Origin: Eremophila alpestris peregrina
Lineage: Eukaryota; Chordata; Aves; Passeriformes; Alaudidae
Direction of reading: 5' to 3'
Assembly: GCA_009792885.1 (NCBI GenBank)
Contig: WMCF01000012.1
Location: 16,257,492-16,321,491 of the forward strand
DNA length: 64,000 bases
Both the position numbers and the translations under genes were made by a program. Below the pieces are notes generated by a model that ran no database searches, was not told the DNA's origin, and was given only the letters and a program-made list of their open reading frames with translations. Below, piece after piece: positions 1 through 11,600 of the stretch (the stretch's first letter is position 1; every line of letters begins with the position of its first letter).

Positions 1-3000
1 TGCCACTTGCAGCCAATTCAATAACAGCTCTTTATTGCTTCCCCCAGCTGTTGAAAATCTCATTATGTTTAGTGAGCTCCGTGAGCAGCCCTGCCAACCT
101 TCCTTTTGTCCTGTCTTCTTCCTTGTCCAGGCACACTGGCTGCTGAAGAAGTGTATTAGCATGCACCATGAGGCCTGGGATGAAAAACCTTCACCCCAGC
201 ATAAACAGATGGATCTGGCATGGACAAGGTGTACTGGGATTTTCCATGAAGACAAAGGCAAGGGAAGAGGGTGTGTGTTGTTCTGAGTGGGGACATCTAA
301 ACAGCATGGCAGCAAGAACACAGGGCTATTCACAGACAGCAGCCTTGTACTCCACAGTAGGTCAAAAACGGGGAAAGAGGGTGGGTCCTGTTTGACCCTC
401 TTAGTGTCAAATGTGAGGCTGATGGTCCCAGGTCAGCAGCAGGATAAGCAGAGGATACTTGAGCCAGGACAAATGGCGGCAGGTGGGATATGTGCTGGCT
501 CCAGCACAAGGCAGAGCTGAGACAAGTGGTGCAGGGCTTTGATCCTACTGTGTCCTGCATGCTGGAGCCTGGTTCCATTAATACCTTTGATTACTGTGAC
601 CTCATTTCTGTCCACCTGTGTCATGGGTGGCTGGTCACCCCACCCTGCAGAGCCCTTGTTCTGCAGTGGCTGATTGCACCAGCCCTGGACTGACTGGTCT
701 CTGGGGGTAATTGCAAGAGACACCCAGTGCTGCAGGCTGTGGGTGAGCCAAGTGTGTCACCACCAGCCCAGTGCCTGAGATGTAAGTCACACCAGATGCA
801 TGGCATGCCCTTCCTTATGGGTCATTCAGGAGCATCTCTGTGGATGCCCTGTAGACTGGACTCTCACAGAAAGGGATCATAAGAGGCATTATGCATGTTT
901 CTACTGGCTGAAGGGGCATAGGGCTCCTTACAGGGGGTTGTGGCATGAGACAGGACCTTCCCTTTTCTCCCAGGTCTGCTGTGATGCTGTTGTATATCTG
1001 CTCAATATCTTGACCTTGGACTGATCTTGGGCTGGAACACACGTGGCTTTATGCACTTATTTATACAACAAAGGGCAGCTGCTGTCGAAGCTCTGGGCAC
1101 TATGCCATCCACACCACTCACACTGACTTACCAGGACACTGTGCCCTCTTCTCTCATCTTCTCCCCACCTGTGGGGAGACGGTGTGGAGGATCATTCCAT
1201 GACAAACTTTGGGCAGGGGCTGAGTGCTGTGGAAGACAGCAGGCTCCCAGGGGCTTCTGCAGCACCACACACTGAAGAAAGGGATGAGCAGGGGCCTGGC
1301 CAAAACCATGGTTTTCCAGTATCCCATGTGTGAAGGAGGCTGCTTTGGGGAGGCATAGCATTCTACTGATGGCACCTGCAAAGCCAGGACATGGACAGGC
1401 ATCCTAGGATAGGTCAGGTAGGAGCTGTGCCAGCTCTGTGTCCCACTGACAGCAGTGATGCCTCCTTCAATGCACCACTGGTGCAGCACCAGGCAGGCTG
1501 ATGGGGTCTGAAGAATACCAGATAGCACCATCAGCTGGGCCTCCTTATCACCTCCACCAGGCCAGTAGCTTCATTTCACTGGAGAAACCACTGTCCTACT
1601 TTTTCTTCCCTTTTCATATGGTTCCTTTTGAGGTTAGTATATTTTGAGCACTTCTCTCTTCCCAGATACCTGGTTGGTGTATGTGGTTTCTCAGAATCTG
1701 CTTTTCTTTGGAGACTGTACAGGCTGAGAACTGTAAAGGCGAAGTCCAAGCTCTTTGTTTAATGAGATAGAAGGAGAGACTCCAGGCTCCACCAAACACT
1801 CCATCATGTTTTTGGTGATCACTGGGGTCAGCACTTGGGGTGGAGTTTAACACTCAAATGGGAGCAATGCAGGGAGTCTGGAGCAGTGAAGGAGGTGCAG
1901 GGTGAAAGGTTTATCAAGGAGATAGAAAGCTGCTTGGGCAGCTGGAGAGACCACTGGCACAATATGCCACCCGTGATGGAGAGCTCATGGTGGGAAGGGG
2001 GTATAAAGCACAAGGGCAGAAAGAGCAGATCAGGAGCTCTCATCTTGTTGCAGAGTCTTTAGGCAGCAGGGTTCATGGGGAAGCTAGTCTAACCAGAGAT
2101 ACTGCCCCAAATCTGAAAATTCTCACCTCCTGGGCTTAGCCATGTTCCCTGTCTGAGAACCAGGGTGGGATGTGCTGAAGATGGTTCTGGGGATGGAAAC
2201 AGGAATGGGTGGGCCACATGTGGAACCACTTGGATGCCAGAGCTGGAAACCCCATTTCTGACCACATCTTCCTCAAATCAAAGTGCAGCATGCCACCCTG
2301 ACCATCCCCCCAGCCTTACTCCACCCTGCTCCCAGCTGTGAACTGCTTATGTCCAATTTTATATGCTAAAAATACCTTTCTGGGCAGTCAGCAAATGTGC
2401 AGCCAAATGGGAGACGTTGGCAGTCTGAGCATGAAGGGGATTTGAGGTGTATTTAGGGTTAGTGTGGGCTGCAGCACCAGGTGAGGAGGGCCTGGATCTC
2501 CTGGGCAGGGAGCAGTGGGCTGGCAGATTTCCAGAGGGACCTGCATGATGATGGCAGTGCCAGGACAGAGTCTTGCATAGCTTGGCTGTGTGCTTCTGGG
2601 GAGAAGACATGTGCAAGTGAACTCTGAAAGGTGGGGAGATTCTTCCTGTGGAGAGCAGTCAGCAGGTCCTGCTCCCTCCCCTGGGAAGAGGAGATGTAGC
2701 AGCCATAGCAAAGGGATTATCCAGCCCTCAGGGCCTATCCCTGCTCTGCCAACACCCAGGAATGCCCTTCTGGGACACGCTGCAACAGGCTGGGCTCTCC
2801 CCTGACACAGCTCTGCACTCAGCACACCTATATTGGATCAGACCTGGCAGCTCCTCAAGCCACCACAGGAGCAGAGATGGTAGCCTTGTGCTAACCTTGG
2901 TAGCCTTGGGTGACCAGTTGCACAAGAGGGAGTCCTGCCCCAGCCACTGTCACCAACTGGGTGATAGCAAAAGTGCCCCAGTGCCACCCCTCTCTTCGGC

Positions 3001-5160
3001 CAGCAAAGCTCCCTGCAGATCTCCCAGATATTTTACTGGGTCCAAGGCAGACCATGATAATTGATCATGACCAGACTGCCACCTGTCACGATCAGGACTG
3101 ATCCCTCTGCACCCCAGAACTGCTGGTGCTCCCCTTACCCTCCTTCTGCCCATAGGTCTGGTGTTCTACCCCCAGCACTATGGATGAGCTGTAGGGGTTT
3201 AAGATGTCCTAATGTCATGTTCTGTCCTCATTTTGGGAAAGGGGATGGAGGGTTCCTAATTTCAGAGTGGCATGGAGCATGGGCCATTGTCTCATTGATA
3301 GCACTACAAGAGCCCTGTGTGGAAGGAGGTCTGGGCCTGGTGGGGTTGGGAAGGTCACTGGAGGGGTGAGGAAGAGCCCACAGCAGGGTTCAAGACTGGG
3401 TTCTAGCTGGATCCTGTAGGCATTTTCCAGTTCTCCCTGCCAGAACATCCTTTAGGTTCTGGCAGCACAGGCTGCAGCTCTGACTGAGGCAGACTCTGCA
3501 TCCTGGAGAGAGACCAGCACCATGTGGGGACCCAGGTCACACAGAGCCATGTGCTCGTGCTGTGCAGGGAACAGACTTATTCCTCACTTTTCCAGGAATG
3601 GATCTGACTGGGCTACCCTCCTCAGGCCTGAGCCTGACCCAGCAGCTTTGGGTTGACATCCCAACCTGGCTGTTGCTCACCCTGACCATCATCTGACACC
3701 ACCATCTATAGGTACAACCCACACTGGACTCCCTTGGGATAGGTGTGAGGTAGGGAGTCGGATCAGACCCTAATATACTACTCTTGTTTGTGAGTTCTGA
3801 CACTGTAATAGACTTTAGTATAGGGGAGCAGGCTGGCTGTGTGCTGTGCTTTCCACAAAGCACGATTCTCAAAAGCCACAGCTACTTCTCCTTTTCCTTG
3901 TGGTTTTGTGGATGGTTTTGAGCCCCCAATATTCTTCTCTATCAGAAGTAAATCTGATTGTAAATTTCAGGTGATTTGGGTTTTTCCCTCTTCAATCTGA
4001 AAGTCTGAGTCCTGGTAGGTCGTTGAGGACTGAATGGACCTTCAGGAAACAGCCCATCAACCACATTTGCAATGATAGTGAATTCAATGCATGTGGCTGA
4101 GTGTGCTGGCTTTTATTATTTCCTCAGCATTTTTCTACTGGATACTATACTCCAAGAAAAGACAAATCTCAAAACAATAATAAATTTCTAGGGAGGGAGA
4201 GAGACACAGATTTCTTTTCCCCTCAGGACAGGAGAAAAGAAATAATCTCATCAGAGGCAATAGGAAGCCTTGTTTTGCCACATGTGAATTTTTGAAGTTT
4301 GGCTGTTGAATTCCATTGGTTTTGCTTCTTTCACATACCAGAGAGAGTCAGTGAGAGTGTCTGTGTCTGAGATTTTATCAGGACATGACCTAGTAACTGT
4401 TGGCTGTGGCCATTCTCCTGGGTGCTTGCACCTTTGTTGACTGCACAGGAACAAGAAAAACCTGGTTCCCAAAGGACAGGGATCTACCAAGGATACAAGA
4501 AGGACATGATTTAGTGCTGCTAATTTCCTCCTGCTGGGTGACCATTCCCAGAACACTGATAGTGTTACAGCATAAGACAATTGTGCATGTCTATCTAGGC
4601 AAAGACAGAGAGAGAGATTCTGTAAAGCACAGAATTTAAAGAGGAATGGCCCAGGGGAGCTGCAACAGCACAGGGAGTGAGGATTCATGGAAGCTTGAAG
4701 GGTTTGTGAGCTGAAAAGAGGCTCAGAGAAGAGCTTGGTGGTGACATCTGCAGGGGCAGGATTCTGGGGCAGTGTGAGCATGCCCCAAATGGAGAGCATT
4801 TAGGGAATTCTCTCCCATACCCAAAGACCCTACCTGAGCTCAACAGTAACATGAACAAGATACCTCTCTCTATCTCCAGGAAGATCCTCTTATCCCCATA
4901 TTGTCCACACTGTCCTTATTGAGTGCTTCCCATCCTAAAATGCACTTTTAGATAAAGAGCAGCTCAGAGCAGGAAATGTTTTGAGAAGAAAGGAAAAGAG
5001 AACACTTCAGGTTCAGGAGCTTGTCTGATCTGGAAACTCTACTGGTGGGATTCAACCCAAGAATGTTGCAGCTGGATCAGTTCAAGGTAATCAGAAGAGG
5101 GATTTTTGGAAGTATTTAAAATATATGTACATTTTGGAAGTATTTAAAATATATGTACAT
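1..5160. other. Intergenic DNA without a recognisable gene
   Basis: I find no chain of exons with splice sites and no protein family signature on either strand. Open frames here are short, overlap on both strands and look like chance. The stretch lies upstream of gene A and shows no repeat that I can name with confidence. It may hold distal regulatory DNA or the flank of a gene left of the window. Confidence 0.5.
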
Positions 5161-5161
5161 A
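5104..5161. repeat. Two-copy tandem repeat, unit about 28 bases
   Basis: The AT-rich unit containing TTTGGAAGTATTTAAAATAT occurs twice head to tail, with the second copy ending in ATATGTACAT. The copies are essentially identical, so this is a recent local duplication about 0.5 kb upstream of gene A. Confidence 0.8.
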
Positions 5162-5184
5162 TGGTACTTAGGGATGTGTTTTAG

Positions 5185-5265
5185 TGGTGGGCCTATTGTG
5201 CTGGCTTAGTGGATAGATTTGGTGACCACGGAAGCGTTTTCCAACATAAATGATTCCATTATTTG
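5185..5265 (+). mobile_element. Degenerate CR1 LINE 3' end
   Basis: The stretch around GTTTTCCAACATAAATGATT resembles the end of avian CR1 elements, where a line like 'ttttccaacctaaatgattctatg' is usual. Only the terminal part is visible and it is diverged. CR1 is the dominant LINE family of birds. Confidence 0.5.
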
Positions 5266-5546
5266 AAAGAGAAAGTGATGCATGATGAGAGCAGCCCAGG
5301 ATGGCCTTGGGCACATTAATCAGGGATATGTTTGTCAACATCCTCCACTGGATCTGGAAGAAGAGAGGAGGGAGACAGATGTGAGAATGTTTTGGAGGTG
5401 CTTGTGGGAGCAGGGCTATGGGAGCCTGAGGTAGCCAGGGAAAAGGCCTGAGTAAGACACCTGGGAGACTGCATGCAGCCTGTACCCACTGTCTGTGGGA
5501 AGACGTGTGAGAATCAACACTGAGGCTGGTGGGACGCTCCCTTTCC

Positions 5547-5556
5547 AAAGAGGAAG
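5547..5556 (+). promoter_or_regulatory. GAGGAAG (PU.1/ETS-like) element of gene A
   Basis: AAAGAGGAAG lies 132 bases before the gene A start codon. The same element lies 136 bases before gene B and, as ATGAGGAAG, 135 bases before gene C. No TATA box is obvious between it and the ATG. The core matches the ETS-family PU.1 site type found in TATA-less myeloid promoters. Function is inferred from position and conservation among paralogues only. Confidence 0.4.
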
Positions 5557-5687
5557 CTTCTTGCACCACATACGATTTCCCTGTGGGTCTGTCTCATTTC
5601 TGTGTGAGCGCCTCTCCTGTGTGGGGTTGCACAGACACCTTTCCTGAGCAACTCACACTGAGTCCTGCCTGGGGACTTCATGCCAGC

Positions 5688-8600
5688 ATGGCCCTTCCAG
5701 CGCTGTCTCTGACATTCTTCCTGGCCCTTGCTCTTCTGCTGCTTCCACAGGGACACACGCACCATGATCCTATGACTCCACAGGTCAACGAAGCAGGTAA
5801 GAGTGGATTGTGTCTCTCTCTTACAAAAATGGTTTTGCTGCTCCTCTATCTGTATTTGCTACCTGGCCTTACCCTGCTCAGCCCATAGCTGAGGTTATGG
5901 GAGGGCTGAACCTGGTATCTGCATATGCCTGAGACACTCAGGCATCCTTCAGGGATGAAGTTCTATTTGGGATGGAGGGCAGCAAGCCTTGGTGTGCTGG
6001 GAAACTTCCATGAATGTGGGACTTGCAGTGTCCCTCTAGGAAGTGGGTAGCATTGTTGGGAGCAGCATGCCAGGTCTTGTTATGCAGCAGACAGATGAAT
6101 GTAGAGCAACCAAAGAGCAGTGACGGCCTTTCTGGGCAGTTCAAGCAGCACCCCTGTCACAGGCAAGGATGGTGTTCCTTAAAAATGGGATGAACAGAGC
6201 TGTGAGCTCTGTTAGCTGGGATTCCTGCTCTCTCCCATAGTCCCTGGGGTTGAGGGAGCTGTAGTTTGGTGGGATTGTTCACATCAAGAGGCTTGTTCTG
6301 TTCTTTCTCCATGCCAGGAGTGTTAGGGGCAGCTCATGGGTCTCTGTTAGGCTCTTCCTACAAAGAATGTGGGCTTTCCTGTGGTGATTATGTGCTGTGC
6401 CCCAGGCTTGCTGGTATGTGTGGAGGTCTCCATGGGACACAGCATGTCTAGGGGACCTGAGCTGTGAGTATTCTCTCTGTAGGGAAATGAGAGCAGAAGG
6501 GGCTAGCCAAATCATCAGATGGGTCATGAGTCATGCTGCCCATCACTGGTGGCTCAAGGGACGCTGCACATCCAGCAGTGGGCAGCTTTCAGCTACCCAG
6601 GGCAGGATGGAACCTTCTCCTGTCCTAGTCTGTACTCATGTCTCGGACTCACCCAAAAGGATCCTGGATGTCACCCTTGGGCAGGGTGTGTGTTACTTCA
6701 GGGTGTTTAATGGCAGGAGGGGAGAAGGTGTGTGAGGGGATGCCTGATGAGTCTTGCACCAAATCAAGGGTTTCATGTCTGCCAGGTAGTTTTCTGTCAG
6801 TGAAGTGCGTGCTCTGAGGGCACTGAGAGAGGCAGCGTTGAGGGGGAAAAAGTTTCATGTCTGCATCATGTGGCCTAAAGGGATGGGGCTGGTGACCACT
6901 GTCCTATGGGGTGGAGAGCTGGGAAGAGGGTTGCAATGATGGCATGGAAACGTGCTGCCAGAAAAGGGAAGTGGTGAGTGCTGGCTGGCAGGAAGTGGGC
7001 AGTTTCAGCTGAAGAGAAGTGTTTCATCCTCATTCAGGATCCACTGCCATCATCCTCATCCATGCCCACTGCCTCCTCATGGACTTGCTTTGCACTGAAT
7101 GAGCAAGTCTAGGTGACATGTCTGCCAGGGCAGGACAAGGCACTCACTTTGGGTGAGGTGCAGAGGCTAGGCTGAACACATTGAGTAGGGTGTGAGCTTT
7201 GTGGCCACTGGTGTGAACTTAGGTGGTCTGAGGGGCAGACTCTAGTTGAAAACTTCTTTCACCAAGTGTGGAAAAAGCTGATTAACACACAGAGTCAAGG
7301 TACTTGATTTATTTACAGTTCTGCACAGAAAGGTATGCTAGGTGGCAAATCCACACAGCCAGCACACCCAGGCACACAAAAGCAGGTATACTGACACAGA
7401 AACAATCTTTGGCTATTAGTATATCTCACTGAAGTCACTGCTTGCCTGCATTACAATGACTCATCCTTTCCCTTCTTCACTGTAAAAGCACAGTGTTCCA
7501 AGAAACCATGGTACATGCTGGGAGAGTGGTGGTCTTTTTGAGAGAAGGAGGCAAATGAGCTGAGAACGTGGGCTTTTTACTACAATTAAGAGCAAGGATT
7601 CATCACTAGGGTGACGAATAACGTAACAAAACTCGTCAAAATTGGGTGTTTTCTAGCTCGCAGGTAAACATCCTGGACGAGAAGAGTGTTATTTTTTTGT
7701 TTTTCCCTTTTCAAGGACTTAGACGATTCATTTTAGACGTCTGCCTCATTCCTTTAGCTATTGCTTCCACTGCAGAATTGCTTTGTTCTTTCTCTTGCTG
7801 CCTGCAACTTTACTCCTGCTATTCACTATTGCTGTTGGCAGTCACCCCATGGGACCAAGCTGTGGAGTGTGAAATGGCAGCAGTGACTCCCTGGGTCTGG
7901 TGCACTCCCACAGCCCCTGTATTTGTGGGAGAGAGCAGCATCACCCAGGCTGCTGGATCCCTCTGGCTGCAGCAGCGGGGCAGGAGGGCCTGTGGATAAC
8001 CCTCCAGCACTGTCCCTGAGGTTGTGAGCAGGAGTAAAGCGTCTGGGGGATGGGGCTCATCCTGGGAGGTGCCATCTCTGCCACTCCTCTGAAGAGACTG
8101 GGACTGGCACCCCTCTGCATGGAACACCCACATCCTCAAGGATGCTGCTGGAGCCCAGTGACCCTCAGGCTCTGCTTCCTGGCCTTTTGTCCTGGTTTAC
8201 AGCAAATTTGGGGGGAAACCTCTGAATGGGGCCCCTGTAGAAAGAAAACCCAAGCGGCCCCTCCCCCAAATGGTCTGGGCAAAAAACTTCCTTAGAGAAA
8301 AGTGGGAAAAGCTGTTTATTCAACAAGCAAAGTGCCCACAAGCACAAAAGCAACAAACAATGTGAAACAACAAAACTTCTCACCATTCTGAAGTGAGATG
8401 GCAAAACTGAGGAAGTCCATGCTGTGGGTTGTAGCTCAGCTTACCCAATCTCTTATCAGTCCCTCCTGCACTGGAAAATGCCATCCAGTGGGCTGCAGGC
8501 ATGAGCTCCGGGTGTTTTTCTGGGTTTTCAGTTCAAAACAGGTTTAAACAGTTCCAAGAAAAAGAAGAGGAAACAGCCCAGGGAACGTCTCTGCCTCAGC

Positions 8601-11600
8601 TAGCTAAAAATTAAGAGAGCTCTCTCTCACTGTCCATCTGTAGACAACTCAGTCCAGGAGCAGAATGCAGAGGAGTGAGTGCAGTTTCTGAAAACAAACT
8701 GCACCCTTCTTCTTTCCCCCTCTTCGCTCCTGGAACCAGTCTTAAAGGTGTAGAACTCAATATCCAGCATAAATAGATCAGACAACTGGGGAAGCAAGCA
8801 TCATAAAGTCACCCCAGAACATCTTTGCACACAGGAAAATGTGAAGCTCCCTCCGACTGGGACCCCAAACTGTCATTTACTCCAAGGAGGAGCAGCTATG
8901 CCTTGAATGAAGTGGTGAAGCTCAGCTGTGCTGGGGAGCTTGTGCCATCCACCCCAGTGATCCGATGCATTTCCAGAGGGGACCAGATCCTGTGGAATGA
9001 GACTCCCACCTGCAAAGGTAAGCACAGCCCTGCACCACCCTGACCCAGGGTCCTGAGCTGATGACAGACCCTCCGTGACCTGGTCATGCACATGACAGTG
9101 CAGGAATGGGAGACCTGGATGCTTTGGCTTTCCCCCATGTCCTGGCAGTGACAATGCTCTTTTTGTCTCAGCACCTTGCTGTAGGCACCTGCTGGAGTCT
9201 GTGCTCCTGAGAGAAATCCTTCCCAGCCAGCACCTCCTGCCTCCGCATGGAGTAGGAATGGCTGCAGGAGTTCTGCTTGTTTGCCTGGAAAGCCTCTCTA
9301 TGGTTTGGGTTGCCTCTGGTGTGGGAGGCTGTTACTGCAGCATGGCTCACCTGTGCATGAGGGAGACAAGAAAATGGGGGCTCAAATGGAGGGGGTGGAG
9401 TCCAAGGGAGGCTTCTGGGTCCTGGAGATGGGGTGATGAGGAGCCCTGTGTGCTTGGGGAGTGCCTGGGCACATGAAACTCATATGTGTTGGGGTGAATA
9501 GTCAGAGTCATGGGAGACCTGTCCCAGGTATCCTATCATAAACTCCCCAAAGTACTATCAACAAATTTTGCCTCTGACAGAAACATGCCAAAGGCCTGCT
9601 TGGTGGGACCCCAGACTCCAGCTGGCACCAGCCCATGACAGTTACACAGAGAATGAAGAAGTGACTCTGAGCTGCAACAATGGTTTCCAGCCATCCTTCA
9701 CCCATGTTAAATGTGTAAACAGGGTCCAGCAATTGAATAATTCCGTATCTCTGAAGGGAAGCATGTGGCTGGGGAGAAACACCAGTGGTGTGTGGATGCA
9801 AGTTCAGGGGAACATAGTGTGCATTGGTAAGCAGGGTGTCAGGAAGTGTTTCCTACTGAGCTCTGTGGTCAATTTCTGCCCTGTTCATCCATCTCCCAGC
9901 TTCCACCATCACTGTGGCCGGGGATGCAATACTGATGCCATATCAGGGAAGCTTGGATCTTAGGCATTTGACACCTGAGACCATTCCTCTACCGAATTCT
10001 GGCACATACTTGTGCACCACTTGCCTGGACAGGCACCAGCCCCAGCTGACACTCACCCATAAGGAAAGCCCCATCCCAACCAGCCTTGCCAAGGCATCCC
10101 ATTGTAGTAGATGGATGTGTCACCTTCCCACTCCTTTCAGGGGCTAGAGGGACTGCTGGGGATTTGTGAGGCCCCACCACATACCCTGCTTCCTCTTGAA
10201 ACCTCCCAGCCCAACTAAGACCCACTTTCAACTCTGCCAGAAACATGCCAAAAACCCCGCTGGGGCTTCAGACTCCAGCTGGCACCAGACCAGGAGAGCT
10301 ACAAGAAGAATGAAGAAGTGACGCTGAGCTGTCCCAAGGATTCACAGCCACCCTTCAGCCATGTAAAATGTACAGGAAAAGTTCTGTCTGTTATCGATGG
10401 AAAACCTGTATACAGAGAAGCTTGGAATGGAAGGGACAGAAGCGGCAATTGGATCAACATTCAGCCCAAGTTCAGGGTACAGTGCCTTGGTAAGGAGGCA
10501 TCAGGGGCATTCCTGACTGTCCTGCTCTGCCCTTCCTGAGCAGGAAAGGCACAGGAACTTCTGGCTCTGTGCTGCCTGGGGAAATGGCAGGTGCTGCTGA
10601 AGGCAGTGTTGAGGTACCTCCTGAGTCTGCCCTGTGCCTGCCCTGAGGTTCCTGGGGTGCCCTGGTGGGGAGATGGCTGATGCCAGCTTTAGTCCCTGAG
10701 GGTCCTGGCAGGAGGGAGTTGTGGTACAAAGGTCCCTATCTTGATACCAAGGTAGCTATTTTGGCAGTAACTAGCACGGCCCATGGCACAGGAGGTCAGG
10801 GACCAGGGCTTCAGGCTGTGTTCAGAGGGGGCTGGGTGGTGTGTGGGACACACAGGTCTCCCTAAGGGCTTCTGGCAAGAGCATGTGCCAAAAAGTCAGG
10901 GCTACACTGTTGTGGGTCTGACATGTGTTTGTGGCAAGGGTAAAGTTGTGGCCCCCTCCTCGTGTGCTGGTCCCCCCTTTCTGTCCGTGCTGCAAGCTGT
11001 GACTGCAGGGCCAGCTTTGGGGATCAGACTTTGTGCCTTCTCAGGAGGAACCAGGGTGTTGTTGTCCTGCCTGAGGGACAAACAGGGCACCAGAGTCTGT
11101 GGGCAGGCTTTGTGCACATTACAAACCCCTCATGGGTTCCCCTCAGTCCCTGACTCCAGCTCCTCCTGGCCCTTCCCAGGAGACCTGAGGGAAGAAGTTT
11201 GGAGTCCTTGTCCTCATCCTCTTGCCAAGAATTGATGTAGAAGGGCTGCTCTTTGCAGTGTCCTGGAGCTCATCTCTTGGCCTGACAGGCCAGGGAAGGG
11301 GATGCCCTGCTCTATCCCCTGGCATACCCTGCAGAGCCACACTGCCCAGCTAACACCTTCCCATCTTCTTGGTGCAGAGAAATGCCAGAAACCCCAGTTG
11401 GACTCCAGGTTTATCTTTGATCAAGAACAGGAGACCTTCAACCCATATGAAGTGGTGAAGATGAGGTGCCCTGAGGGATACTGGCCTCCACCCATGGAGA
11501 TCAAATGTGTGCCATTGAAGCCAAGGGAAGGTTCAGTGAGTTCTCATAGTGTCTGGGCAGTTAGGAATGGCACAGACATTTGGCATCGTTTGGAGGAGCA

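Noticed and set aside
7260..7840. LTR-like AT-rich stretch in gene A intron 1
   Set aside because: It has promoter-like and poly(A)-like words, but I found no TG...CA ends with a matching target duplication.
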